A DNA stretch of 64,000 nt from Pseudacidovorax intermedius (lineage in GTDB: Bacteria; Pseudomonadota; Gammaproteobacteria; Burkholderiales; Burkholderiaceae_C), in the NCBI RefSeq assembly GCF_001476815.1, contig NZ_LDSL01000038.1, positions 1-64,000 on the forward strand, in the 5' to 3' direction. Shown one piece after another: positions 44,595-53,340 of this stretch; positions within the stretch are counted from its first letter, which is position 1; every line of letters begins with the position of its first letter. The position numbers were made by a program, and so were the translations under genes. The notes below the pieces were generated by a model. That model was not told the origin of the DNA, did not search any database, and was given only the letters and a program-made list of their open reading frames with translations.

Positions 44595-45911
44595 ATGACC
44601 CAATCCCATTACGACGCCATCGTCATCGGCGCCGGCGCAGGCGGCATGAGCGCCGCCGCCCACCTGGTGGCCGCCGGCCGCAAGGTGCTCATCGTGGAGT
44701 CGCAGGACCGCCTGGGCGGCCGCGCCTCCAGCGAGGAGATCGACGGCTTCATCGTCAACCGCGGCGCCATCGCCATCGAGCGCGGCAGCGGCTTCGAGCA
44801 GACCTTCGACCTGCTGGGTGTGCCACTGGATGTGCGCGAACCGCAGCCGGCCACCGTCTTCCGCATCGACGGCAAGATCATCGACCCGAGCAAGGGCGGC
44901 GGCTGGAACCTGATCATCGGTGGGCTGACCAAGGCCGCCGCCAAGATCGGCGCCACCTTCGGCGACGTGCGCAAGGGCAACACCGAGCTGCCCGAAGAGG
45001 CGCTCAGCACCGAGGAATGGCTGCGCAAGTTCACCAAGAACCAGACGGTGCACCGGCTGTTCCGCAACCTGTGCGCCGCCATCTGGGCGGCCAATGCGGA
45101 CGAGCTGCCGGCCCGGGCCTTCCTCACCTACTTCTCCTTCAAGGGCGCGTTCAAGCGCTTCGGCTTCTGCCCGCGCGGCACCATCGGCCTGTGGAACGAC
45201 CTGGGTGACGCCATCCGCGCGCGCGGCGGCGAGATCTGGCTCGACGCGCCGGTCACGCGCATTCATGTCGACGGCGGCCGCGCCACCGGCGTGGACGTGG
45301 TGCGCAACGGCCGTACCGAGCGCATTGAAGCCGGGGTGGTCATCAGCAACATCGGGCCTGCGGCCACGGTGCCGCTGGCGGGCGAGGCAGCGCTGGGCGC
45401 GGACTACGTGGCCAAGGTGCGCCGCGTGCTGCGCCCCGCCGCCAACATCGTCGTCAACTTCGCCACCCGCGAGCGGCTGATCGACCTCCCGGGCCTGGTC
45501 ACCTTCGCCAACACCGAGCGGCTGTGCAACATGGGCGAGCTGACGGCCATGTGCCCGGAGATGGCGCCGCCCGGCTGGCACCTGTACGTGGCTTACGTGG
45601 TGCCCAAGCCCGCGCTGGGCGACTTCGACGAGAAGGCCGAGACCGAGCTGGGCCTGCAGGACCTGCGCAACGAATTTCCGAGCTTCAAGGACGCGAAGAT
45701 CCTGTCGATCCGCGTCATGCGCGGCGAGTGGCCGGCCCAGCGCTCCTGCGCCGGCTTCGACCTGCCGCAGGAGACGCCGCTGCCCAACCTGTGGAACGTG
45801 GGCGACGCCGTCAAGGACTACGGCGGCGGCGGCACCCAGGCCTGCGTCGACACCGGCCGCGAGGCCGCGCACAAGGCGCTGGCCGTGCTGGGCGTGGGCG
45901 TAGCGGCATGA
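44595..45911 (+). CDS. FAD-dependent oxidoreductase, phytoene-desaturase-like
   Basis: A 438-residue flavoprotein of the phytoene desaturase/amine-oxidase superfamily. The N-terminal dinucleotide motif is AIVIGAGAGGMSAAAHLV, with VESQDRLGGRASS. The C-terminal FAD motif is LWNVGDAVKDYGGGGTQACVD. Relatives desaturate or hydrate hydrophobic cyclic or isoprenoid compounds; CtmA/CtmB of anaerobic limonene degradation belong to this superfamily. It is unusual within a beta-oxidation operon and may introduce a double bond in an alicyclic ring. The ribosome-binding site is GAGGAG, 8-9 bp before ATG. Confidence 0.82.
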   Translation: MTQSHYDAIVIGAGAGGMSAAAHLVAAGRKVLIVESQDRLGGRASSEEIDGFIVNRGAIAIERGSGFEQTFDLLGVPLDVREPQPATVFRIDGKIIDPSKGGGWNLIIGGLTKAAAKIGATFGDVRKGNTELPEEALSTEEWLRKFTKNQTVHRLFRNLCAAIWAANADELPARAFLTYFSFKGAFKRFGFCPRGTIGLWNDLGDAIRARGGEIWLDAPVTRIHVDGGRATGVDVVRNGRTERIEAGVVISNIGPAATVPLAGEAALGADYVAKVRRVLRPAANIVVNFATRERLIDLPGLVTFANTERLCNMGELTAMCPEMAPPGWHLYVAYVVPKPALGDFDEKAETELGLQDLRNEFPSFKDAKILSIRVMRGEWPAQRSCAGFDLPQETPLPNLWNVGDAVKDYGGGGTQACVDTGREAAHKALAVLGVGVAA

Positions 45912-47596
45912 CCGGCTCGCAGCTTCTGCAACCGCACGCGGCGCAGGCCCGCGACATGCTCGGCCGTCTGCGCGCGCTCTTTGATCAGTCCGTCCGCAAC
46001 CTCGCCGAGCAGTGCCTGGACGCCGGCCGCCTCAGCGCCGCGCGCCTCGACGCCCACCAGATCGCCAGCTTCGAGCTGGCCTGGGCTGGTGCTGAACTCC
46101 TGGCCGCTGAAACCGCCATCGCCTCGCTCGACGCGCAGGCCGATCCGCTGGAAGCCCAACTGGCGCTGGTCTTCACCACCGACGCCATCGTCGCCCTGCT
46201 GGACCGCCTGGACGTGATCGCCGCCGAAGCCGGCATGGCGCCCGATGCTGTCGATGCCCTGCGCAGCCTGCCTGCCTGGCGCGCCCTGCGCGCCGCAATG
46301 GGCAGCGCCGCCGCCCTGCGCGCGGCCGGCCATGGGGTGGTCGAAGCCCAGGGCCTGGTCGGCGAGGTCGCGCTCGACGAGCCGCATGCCCTGGCGCAGG
46401 ACGCCTTCCGCCGCTTCGCCGCCGAGGTGGTGGCGCCGCAGGCCGAGGCCATCCACCGGCACGACCTCACCGTGCCCGAATCGCTGCTGCAGCCCATGCG
46501 CGAGATGGGCGTCTTCGGTCTGGCCATTCCCGAATCGCACGGCGGCAGTGCCCCGGACGACCGGGAGGACACGCTGCTGATGGTGGTGGTGACCGAGGCG
46601 CTGTCGGAAGGCTCGCTGGCCGCGGCCGGCAGCCTGATCACCCGGCCCGAGATCCTGACCCGCGCGCTCATGGCCGGCGGCACCGAGGCGCAGAAGGCGC
46701 ACTGGCTGCCGCGGCTGGCGGCGGGCGACCCGCTCTGCGCCATCGCCATGACCGAGCCCGACTGCGGCTCGGACCTGGCGGCCTGCCAGCTCAAGGGCAC
46801 GCGCTTGGAAGGCGGCTGGCTGCTCAATGGCGCCAAGACCTGGTGCACCTTCGCCGGCAAGGCGGGCGTGCTGATGGTGGTGACGCGCACCGACCCCGAC
46901 CGCGCGCTGGGCCACAAGGGCCTGTCGGTGCTGCTGGCCGAGAAGCCCGCCTTCGACGGCCACAGCTTCGAGGTGCAGCAGCCCGGCGGCGGCAGGCTCA
47001 GCGGCCGGGCGATTCCGACCATCGGCTACCGCGGCATGCATTCCTTCGACCTCGCCTTCGAGGACTACTTCGTGCCCGACGCCAACGTGGTCGGTGGCGA
47101 AGCGGGTCTGGGCAAGGGCTTCTACTACACGCTGTCCGGCATGGTCGGCGGCCGCATGCAGACGTCGGCCCGCGCCTGCGGCGTGATGCGCGCCGCCCTG
47201 CGCGCGGCGGTGCGCTATACGCAGGACCGCAAGGTCTTCGGCGCGCCGCTGGCCGACCTGGCGCTCACGCAGGCCAAGCTGGCGCGCATGGCGGCCCGCC
47301 TGGCCGCCTGCCGCCGCCTGGCCTATGCGGTGGCCCGCATCGTGGACACCGGTGAAGGCCGCATGGAGGCCAGCCTGGTCAAGCTGCTGGCCTGCCGCTC
47401 GGCCGAGCTGGTCACGCGCGAGGCGCTGCAGTTGCACGGCGGCATGGGTTATGCCGAGGAGACGGCGGTCAGCCGCTACTTCGTCGACGCCCGCGTGCTG
47501 TCGATCTTCGAGGGCGCCGAGGAGACGCTGGCGCTCAAGGTGGTGGCCCGCAGCCTGATGGAACGCGCGCTCGGCCTGAACGCCTCCGGAGGTTGA
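45908..47596 (+). CDS. mcd: Acyl-CoA dehydrogenase with N-terminal extension, (2S)-methylsuccinyl-CoA-dehydrogenase-like
   Basis: A 562-residue protein with a helical extension (about 1-155) before the dehydrogenase core, the architecture of Mcd from the ethylmalonyl-CoA pathway. Core motifs are AMTEPDCGSDLAACQL, AKTWCTFAGKAGVLMVVTRT, IGYRGMHSFDLAFEDY, RMQTSARACGV and the C-terminal SIFEGAEETLALKV with the catalytic Glu. Mcd oxidises methylsuccinyl-CoA to mesaconyl-C1-CoA. The next gene looks like the mesaconyl-CoA C1-C4 transferase, which strongly supports the assignment; a related branched dicarboxylyl-CoA is possible. It overlaps the upstream gene by ATGA. Confidence 0.75.
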   Translation: MTGSQLLQPHAAQARDMLGRLRALFDQSVRNLAEQCLDAGRLSAARLDAHQIASFELAWAGAELLAAETAIASLDAQADPLEAQLALVFTTDAIVALLDRLDVIAAEAGMAPDAVDALRSLPAWRALRAAMGSAAALRAAGHGVVEAQGLVGEVALDEPHALAQDAFRRFAAEVVAPQAEAIHRHDLTVPESLLQPMREMGVFGLAIPESHGGSAPDDREDTLLMVVVTEALSEGSLAAAGSLITRPEILTRALMAGGTEAQKAHWLPRLAAGDPLCAIAMTEPDCGSDLAACQLKGTRLEGGWLLNGAKTWCTFAGKAGVLMVVTRTDPDRALGHKGLSVLLAEKPAFDGHSFEVQQPGGGRLSGRAIPTIGYRGMHSFDLAFEDYFVPDANVVGGEAGLGKGFYYTLSGMVGGRMQTSARACGVMRAALRAAVRYTQDRKVFGAPLADLALTQAKLARMAARLAACRRLAYAVARIVDTGEGRMEASLVKLLACRSAELVTREALQLHGGMGYAEETAVSRYFVDARVLSIFEGAEETLALKVVARSLMERALGLNASGG

Positions 47597-47597
47597 T

Positions 47598-48815
47598 TTG
47601 AGCAACGACATCCTCACCGGCCTGCGCGTGGTGGAGGCGGCGGCCTTCGTGGCCGCGCCGCTGGGCGGCATGACCCTGGCGCAGATGGGCGCCGACGTGA
47701 TCCGCATCGATCCGCTGCACGGCGGCCTGGACCATCGCCGCTGGCCGGTCACGGCCGACGACGCCAGCCTCTTCTGGTGCGGCCTGAACAAGGCCAAGCG
47801 CTCGGTGGCGCTGGACCTGGCCTCGGCCGAGGGCCGCGAGATCGCCATGGCCCTGGCCTGCGCGCCGGGCGAGGACGCGGGGCTCTTCCTCACCAACTTC
47901 CCGGCCCGCGGCTGGCTGGCGCACGAGGCGCTGCGCGCCCGCCGGCCCGACCTGATCCAGCTCACCCTGACCGGCGACCGGCATGGCGGCTCCGCGGTGG
48001 ACTACACCGTCAATGCCCGCCTGGGCTTGCCCTACATGACCGGTGCCGTCGAGGCCCAAGGTGCGGTCAACCATGTGCTGCCGGCCTGGGACCTGATCAC
48101 CGGCCAGATGGTGGCCGTGGGCCTGCTGGCTGCCGAGCGGCACCGCCGGCGTACCGGTGAGGGCCAGCATGTGAAGCTGGCGCTGGAGGACGTGGCCCTG
48201 GCCGTGATGCAGCACCTGGGCTTCATCGCCGAGGCGCAGCAGGGCCAGCCGCGCGAGCGCCATGGCAATGCGCTGTTCGGCGCCTTCGGCCGCGACTTCT
48301 TGACGGACGATGGCCAGCGCGTGATGGTGGTCGGCCTCACGCTCAAGCAGTGGCGCGCGCTGGTCGAAGCCACCGGCTGCGCCGACGCGGTGGCGGCCCT
48401 GGCCAGGCAGCGCGGCGTGGACCTGGACCGCGAGGGCGAGCGCTTCCGCGCCCGCGAAGAACTGGCTGCGCTGATCGGCCCATGGATCGCGGCCCGACCC
48501 TTCGCCGAGGTGGCCGCGGCCTTCCAGCAGCATGGCGTGTGCTGGAGCCGCTACCAGGACGTCGCCGCCCTGGCGCGCGATCCCGAATGTTCGCCGGCCA
48601 ATCCGCTGTTCACCCGGACCGGTCAGCCCGGCGTTGGCGAGATGCTGCTGGCCGGCCTGCCGCTGGATTTCGGTGCCGCGCCGCGCCAGCCTGCGCGGCC
48701 GGCCCCGCAGCTGGGCGCCCACACCGAGGAAGTGCTGGCCGAACTGCTGGGCATCGATGCCGCCGGCTTCGGCCGCCTGCACGACCGCGGCGTGGTGCGG
48801 CAGGCCGCGGGCTGA
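47598..48815 (+). CDS. mct: CaiB/BaiF CoA-transferase, 2-methylfumaryl-CoA isomerase-like (Mct)
   Basis: A 405-residue family III CoA-transferase. The opening LRVVEAAAFVAAPLGGMTLAQMGADVIR-type block, LFLTNFPARGWL, GGSAVDYTVNARLG and HVLPAWDLITGQM (catalytic Asp165) closely follow the Mct pattern as I remember it. Mct moves CoA within mesaconyl-CoA from C1 to C4. The start is TTG 47598 with CCGGAGG 6-10 bp upstream. It sits one base after the Mcd-like gene and ends the 36-48.8 kb operon. No mesaconyl-C4-CoA hydratase is present in the window, so the next step must lie elsewhere. Confidence 0.75.
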   Translation: MSNDILTGLRVVEAAAFVAAPLGGMTLAQMGADVIRIDPLHGGLDHRRWPVTADDASLFWCGLNKAKRSVALDLASAEGREIAMALACAPGEDAGLFLTNFPARGWLAHEALRARRPDLIQLTLTGDRHGGSAVDYTVNARLGLPYMTGAVEAQGAVNHVLPAWDLITGQMVAVGLLAAERHRRRTGEGQHVKLALEDVALAVMQHLGFIAEAQQGQPRERHGNALFGAFGRDFLTDDGQRVMVVGLTLKQWRALVEATGCADAVAALARQRGVDLDREGERFRAREELAALIGPWIAARPFAEVAAAFQQHGVCWSRYQDVAALARDPECSPANPLFTRTGQPGVGEMLLAGLPLDFGAAPRQPARPAPQLGAHTEEVLAELLGIDAAGFGRLHDRGVVRQAAG

Positions 48816-48887
48816 GCGTCCGGGCCCAGGCCGGGCCCAGGCGCCAGGGGGAAACCCCGAGCGGAAACCGGAAGGTTGAACCTCCTA

Positions 48888-48911
48888 TATTCCGTCTCGT
48901 CGGACTATTAT
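48888..48911 (+). promoter_or_regulatory. TetR-type operator and -10 ahead of TRAP operon
   Basis: TATTCCG-TCTCGT-CGGACTA (48888-48907) shares 18 of 20 positions with the site at 34132 and overlaps a -10 TATTAT (48906-48911). No good -35 is seen at the right distance. An 11-bp tandem duplication CCGGGCCCAGG lies just upstream (48820-48841). Confidence 0.68.
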
Positions 48912-48975
48912 TGAGCGTCGTCAAAGGCAGGCCGTTTTCCCGCGATGGCCCCCACCTACAACCGGAGACACAGCC

Positions 48976-50007
48976 ATGATTTCCCGTACCCGCCGCCTCG
49001 TCGGTGCCCTGGCGCTCATGGGCGCCGCCGCGGCGGCCCCGCCGGCCGCCGCGCAGACCACGGTCCTGAAGTACTCCAACTGGCTGCCCGTCGGCCAGGC
49101 CATGCGCATGGAGGTGATCGAGCCCTGGATCGCCGAGGTTGAGAAGGTCACCGCCGGCCGCGTCAAGATCGACACGCTGCCGAAGGTGGTCGGCACCTTG
49201 CCAGCGCAGTTCGACGTGGCGCGTGACGGCCAGGCCGACCTGGTCGTGTTCATCCCAGGCTACACGCCGAACCGCTTCGACATCCTCGAAGCGCTGCAGA
49301 TGCCCTTCGTGAGCGACAACCCCGAAGTGCTGGCGCCGGTGGCCGACCGCTTCTTCCGCAAGCACCTGGCGAGCTATGGCGAGTTCAAGGGTGTGTTCCC
49401 GCTGTCGGTGTACGTGGTGTCGCCGGGCCAGCTGTTCAACAACAAGCGGCCGCTGCGGACGCTGGACGACTTCAAGGGCCTGAAGATGCGCAGTCCCCAG
49501 CCCAGTGCCACGCAGGCGCTGACGCTGATGGGCGCAGTGCCGGTCAGCAAGCCGGTGAGCGAGACCTACGAGCTCATGTCCTCGGGCGTGCTCGACGGCA
49601 CGCTGATGCCGCCGGAGTCCATCCCGGCATTCAAGCTCAACGACCTGGTGCCCTACGCCACCATCGTGCCGGGCGCCATCTACAACACGGTGCTGGTGCT
49701 GGGCATCAACGAATCGAAGTGGAACAGCCTGCGGGCCGAGGACCGCGAGGCCGTCATGCGCATCAGCGGCGACGTGTTCGCGGCGAAGATCGGCGCCGCC
49801 TACGCCAAGGGCGACCGCGCGGCCTTCGACGGCCTGCGCAAGGCGGGCAAAAGCGTGGAGACGGCCTCGCCCGCGCTGGTGGCGGACATGAAGAAGGTGC
49901 TGGTGCCGGTCGAGCAGGACTGGATCGCCAAGGCCCGCAAGAAGGGCGTGGCCGAGCCGCAGAAGCTGCTGGATCAACTGCGCGCCGACGTGGCCGCCGG
50001 GAAGTAA
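48976..50007 (+). CDS. dctP: TRAP transporter substrate-binding protein (DctP family)
   Basis: A 343-residue periplasmic receptor with a signal peptide (MISRTRRLVGALALMGAAAAAPPAAAQ). It has the TRAP motif LKYSNWLP at the mature N-terminus and LDDFKGLKMRSPQPSATQALTLMGAVPV containing the conserved Arg that binds the ligand carboxylate. The ligand is therefore an organic acid. GGAG lies 9 bp before ATG. It is the first gene of an operon running to the ligase at 54477, under a TetR-type operator. Confidence 0.93.
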   Translation: MISRTRRLVGALALMGAAAAAPPAAAQTTVLKYSNWLPVGQAMRMEVIEPWIAEVEKVTAGRVKIDTLPKVVGTLPAQFDVARDGQADLVVFIPGYTPNRFDILEALQMPFVSDNPEVLAPVADRFFRKHLASYGEFKGVFPLSVYVVSPGQLFNNKRPLRTLDDFKGLKMRSPQPSATQALTLMGAVPVSKPVSETYELMSSGVLDGTLMPPESIPAFKLNDLVPYATIVPGAIYNTVLVLGINESKWNSLRAEDREAVMRISGDVFAAKIGAAYAKGDRAAFDGLRKAGKSVETASPALVADMKKVLVPVEQDWIAKARKKGVAEPQKLLDQLRADVAAGK

Positions 50008-50011
50008 AGGC

Positions 50012-50503
50012 GTGGCCATGATGACACCCGGCCGCCTGGAGCGCCTGCTCACGGCGGTTGGCACGCTCAGCCTGCTCGCCCTGATGGGCATCGTCTTCGT
50101 CGATGTGCTGGGCCGCAACCTCTTCAACCGGCCGCTGCTGTGGGGCACCGAACTGGCCGAGGTGCTGCTGGCGCTCATGGTGTTCGTCTTCTACCCTGTG
50201 CTGGCGCGGCGCGACGGACACATCGTGGTCGATCTGATTCCGGTGGCGCCTGCGCTGCGCATGCTGCAGCGCGCGCTCGCCGGTGTGGTCGGCGCGGCGC
50301 TGTTCGGCATCGTGGCGTGGTGCTGCGGGCGCCAGGCGCTGCGCTCGGCCGAATACGGCGATGCGTCCGCCGTGCTGGGCCTGCCCACGGCCTGGGTGCT
50401 CTGGGCCATGACGGCGCTGGCGGCCCTCAGCGCCGTCATCTTCCTGGCGCGCGCAGCGGGCGTGCTGACGGTCGCACCGGCGTCGGCCGGGCAGGGGGGC
50501 TGA
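50012..50503 (+). CDS. dctQ: TRAP transporter small permease (DctQ family)
   Basis: A 163-residue inner-membrane protein with four hydrophobic helices and the DctQ signature VDVLGRNLFNRPLLWGTELAEVLL. It forms the permease with the DctM subunit. Start GTG 50012 or one of the ATGs at 50018 and 50021 directly after; the ribosome-binding site AAAGG favours the later ones slightly. The next gene starts one base after its stop. Confidence 0.92.
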   Translation: MAMMTPGRLERLLTAVGTLSLLALMGIVFVDVLGRNLFNRPLLWGTELAEVLLALMVFVFYPVLARRDGHIVVDLIPVAPALRMLQRALAGVVGAALFGIVAWCCGRQALRSAEYGDASAVLGLPTAWVLWAMTALAALSAVIFLARAAGVLTVAPASAGQGG

Positions 50504-50504
50504 G

Positions 50505-51812
50505 ATGCTGGCCGTCACCCTGGGCTTCCTCGTTGCCTTCGCACTGATCTTCATGCAGGTGCCGATCGCCACGGCACTGGGCCTGGTCGGCTTCGGCGGC
50601 GTGGTGCTGCTCAACGGCTGGACGCCCGCGCTCAGCATGGCGGCCACGATCACGCGCGACAGCACCCTGGTCTACACGCTGATCGTCCTGCCCCTGTTCG
50701 TGCTGATGGGCAACCTGGTGGCGGGCGCCGGCATCTCGGGCGACTTGTTCCGCGCCGCCCAGGCGCTGATCGGGCGCCGGCGAGGCGGCGTGGCCATGGC
50801 GACGGTGGCGGCCTGCGGCGCCTTCGGCGCCATCTGCGGCTCCAGCGTGGCCACCGCCGCGACCATGGGCAAGGTCGCGATCCCGGAGATGCGCCGCCTC
50901 GGCTATGGCGACCGGCTGGCCAGCGCCGCGGTGGCAGCCGGCGGCACGCTGGGCATCCTCATTCCGCCTTCCGTGATCATGGTGGTCTACGGCGTCGCCA
51001 CGCAGACGCACATCGGCAAGCTGTTCGCCGCCGGCATCGTGCCGGGCCTCATCGCGGTCATCGGCTACATGCTCGCCGTGCGCTGGACGGTATGGCGGGA
51101 TCCCTCGCAGGCGCCCGTGGACGCCGAGCGCGTCCGCATGGACGGGGGGGCGCTGCTGCGCACGCTGTGGCCGGTCGCGGCCATCTTCGGCATCGTGATG
51201 GGCGGCATCTACGGCGGCTTCTTCACCTCCGTCGAAGCCTCGGGCATCGGCGCCGCGGCCGCGCTGGTGTTTGCACTGACCCGACACAACCTGAGCCTGG
51301 CGCAGATCGGCGAGATCTTCGCGGACAGCGCACGCACCTCGGCCATGATGTTCGCCATCATCCTGGGCGCGGCCCTGTTCGGCGAGTTCGTCAACATCAC
51401 CGGCGTGCACCAGGGGCTGCTGGCGATGGTGCAGGGCAGTGGGCTGTCGCCCTTCGGCATCATCCTGGCGATGATCGCCGTCTACCTCGTCCTGGGTTGC
51501 GTGCTCGAGAGCCTGTCGATGATCCTGCTGACGGTGCCGATCTTCTTTCCCATCGTGACGGCGCTGGGCTTCGATCCCGTGTGGTTCGGCATCCTCATCG
51601 TCGTGGTGGTGGAGATCGGGCTCATCACGCCGCCCATCGGCGTCAACCTCTTCGTCATCCGCTCCGTGACGCCGGACATGCCGATGGGCGCGATCGTGCG
51701 CGGCGTGGTGCCTTTCATCGTGGCCGACCTGACGCGGGTGCTGCTGATCGCCGGCGTGCCTGCCCTCAGCCTGTGGCTGCCCAACCTGCTGTTCAAGAGC
51801 GCTGCCGGATGA
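50505..51812 (+). CDS. dctM: TRAP transporter large permease (DctM family)
   Basis: A 435-residue inner-membrane protein with about twelve hydrophobic segments, carrying out sodium-driven uptake in the known family. Signatures are FVLMGNLVAGAGISGDLFRAAQ, GSSVATAATMGKVAIPEM and LITPPIGVNLFVI. Its stop overlaps the ATG of the kinase gene of triad copy 3, so transport and kinase are translationally coupled. Confidence 0.94.
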   Translation: MLAVTLGFLVAFALIFMQVPIATALGLVGFGGVVLLNGWTPALSMAATITRDSTLVYTLIVLPLFVLMGNLVAGAGISGDLFRAAQALIGRRRGGVAMATVAACGAFGAICGSSVATAATMGKVAIPEMRRLGYGDRLASAAVAAGGTLGILIPPSVIMVVYGVATQTHIGKLFAAGIVPGLIAVIGYMLAVRWTVWRDPSQAPVDAERVRMDGGALLRTLWPVAAIFGIVMGGIYGGFFTSVEASGIGAAAALVFALTRHNLSLAQIGEIFADSARTSAMMFAIILGAALFGEFVNITGVHQGLLAMVQGSGLSPFGIILAMIAVYLVLGCVLESLSMILLTVPIFFPIVTALGFDPVWFGILIVVVVEIGLITPPIGVNLFVIRSVTPDMPMGAIVRGVVPFIVADLTRVLLIAGVPALSLWLPNLLFKSAAG

Positions 51813-52867
51813 CGCAGCCGGCCCTCGACCTCTCGGCGCCGGTGCTGGTGCCCCGGCTGGCCGGCTTCCTGTCCGCGGCCTGGGCCCGGCCGGTGGCCAT
51901 CGACGCGCTGCATCGCTTTGCGGCCGGCATGTCGTGGATCACGCTGGGCTTCAGCGCCATGCTGCCGGCCCACGGGGACGCGCCGGGCGAGACGCGCGCG
52001 CTGATCCTGCGCGTGGGCGATCCGGCCGGGCTGCTTGCGCCCTATCGCGCCGAGCCCGAATACCACGTGCTCGCCGCGCTGGAGAGCCTGCCGGCGCTGC
52101 CGGTGCCGCGCGTCTTCGCCTTCAGCGACGATCCGGCCGTGATCGGCGCACCCTTCCTGGTGACCGGCCGGGTGGAGGGCGACACGCCCATGCCCTGGAA
52201 GGGCGCTGCGGAGGCCCGCGGCGAGGCCCTCAACGCCAGCCTGGCCGCCGACTTCGTCGATGGCCTGGCCGCGCTGCACCGGGTGGACTGGCGCGCCACC
52301 CCGCTGGCGCGGCTGTGGGGCGCGGTGGACGCCACCGAGGTCGCCCGCGCGCAGGTGGACTTCTGGTGGACGCATGCCGGCCTGGCCGGCCACGACACGG
52401 CCCCGCCGCCGCAGATGCACCATGCCCTGCGCTGGCTGCAGCGCCATGCGCCCGTTGCGCCGCGCGTGGTCATCGTCCATGGCGACTACCGCGTGGGCAA
52501 CTTCCTGCAGCAGGCCGGGCGCATCACGGCGGTGCTGGATTGGGAGCTGGTGCATGCCGGCGATCCGCACGAAGACCTGGCCTGGGCGGCCCTGCGCATC
52601 TTCTCGGGCGGCACCGGCCGCGTGGGCGGCCTGATGACGCGCGACGCCTTCCTGGACCGCTACGCCGCCCAGGCCGGCTTCCAGCCCGATCCGCGCGTGC
52701 TGCGCTACTACGAGGTGCTGGGCCTGTTCAAGAGCGCGTCGATGCTGATGGGTGCGGCCCAGCGCGTGCAGGGCGGCCAGGCGCGCGACGTGCGCATGGC
52801 GTCGATGGGCTTCCAGGTGGCCTCCACGCTGCTCGAACTCAACCGCCTGCTGGGAGAGGCGCCATGA
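51809..52867 (+). CDS. APH-fold phosphotransferase, triad copy 3 (LvaA/ACAD10-like)
   Basis: A 352-residue kinase-fold protein close to copy 1 (shared FAAGMSWIT, HGDYRVGNFLQ, WELVHAGDPHEDLAW). The catalytic loop is H224-G-D226 with N231, and the metal Asp D244 is intact. The candidate ATP lysine position is Arg (LILRVGDP). ATG 51809 overlaps the DctM stop; the stop overlaps the next ATG. As in the other copies, a hydroxyacyl-CoA kinase role is inferred from the ACAD10/LvaA relationship and the CoA-pathway context. Confidence 0.8.
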   Translation: MTQPALDLSAPVLVPRLAGFLSAAWARPVAIDALHRFAAGMSWITLGFSAMLPAHGDAPGETRALILRVGDPAGLLAPYRAEPEYHVLAALESLPALPVPRVFAFSDDPAVIGAPFLVTGRVEGDTPMPWKGAAEARGEALNASLAADFVDGLAALHRVDWRATPLARLWGAVDATEVARAQVDFWWTHAGLAGHDTAPPPQMHHALRWLQRHAPVAPRVVIVHGDYRVGNFLQQAGRITAVLDWELVHAGDPHEDLAWAALRIFSGGTGRVGGLMTRDAFLDRYAAQAGFQPDPRVLRYYEVLGLFKSASMLMGAAQRVQGGQARDVRMASMGFQVASTLLELNRLLGEAP

Positions 52868-53337
52868 ACGACGACCTGCCGCGCCTGATCGAGGCCCTGC
52901 GCCGTGCGCTCGAGCAGTCGGTGGCGCCCGAGCTGCAGAGCGACTTCGCCCGCGGCCAGCTGGCGGCGGTGCACGACATCCTCGGCAAGCTGGCCGGCAT
53001 GGCGGTGTGGGACCCGGCCGCGCGCAGTGCGCAGGCCGAGGCCCTGCGTGCGGGCCTTGGCCGTTTCGAGGCCTATGCCGCGCAGGCCGGGCAGCGGCTG
53101 CCCGCCGCGGCCGGCAGCCCTGATGCCGACGAACTGGCCGCCGCCGAGGCACGCGTGCGCCAGTGCGTGGACTGGCTGGATGCCAGCGCCGAGGACCTCG
53201 GCCCCGCACGCCATGCCGAACTCGACGCCATCGTGCGCCAAGCCCTGCGCGAACAGCTCCTGGTGGAGCGCAGGCGCATTCCCCTGACCGACTTCGGCGC
53301 CATGACGGCCGGAGCCGCAACCGCTCCCAAGGACTGA
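52864..53337 (+). CDS. DUF6285-like helical protein, triad copy 3 (LvaB-like)
   Basis: A 157-residue, predicted all-helical protein (LPRLIEALRRALEQSVAPELQSDFARGQLAAVHDILGKLAGMAVWDP...). Its AxWDP element is shared with copy 1 (VAWDPAP), which supports homology despite low overall identity. There is no catalytic motif or signal peptide. It overlaps the kinase gene by ATGA and is followed three bases later by the lipocalin-like gene. Confidence 0.6.
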   Translation: MNDDLPRLIEALRRALEQSVAPELQSDFARGQLAAVHDILGKLAGMAVWDPAARSAQAEALRAGLGRFEAYAAQAGQRLPAAAGSPDADELAAAEARVRQCVDWLDASAEDLGPARHAELDAIVRQALREQLLVERRRIPLTDFGAMTAGAATAPKD

Positions 53338-53340
53338 CCC

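Noticed and set aside
48820-48841. 11-bp tandem duplication CCGGGCCCAGG
   Set aside because: Only two units in a very GC-rich spacer; not enough to claim a functional repeat or CRISPR-like array.
13118-52867. Aminoglycoside-resistance function for the three APH-fold kinases
   Set aside because: They sit in CoA-ester operons, are coupled to a helical partner and show ACAD10/LvaA-type sequence around the active site.
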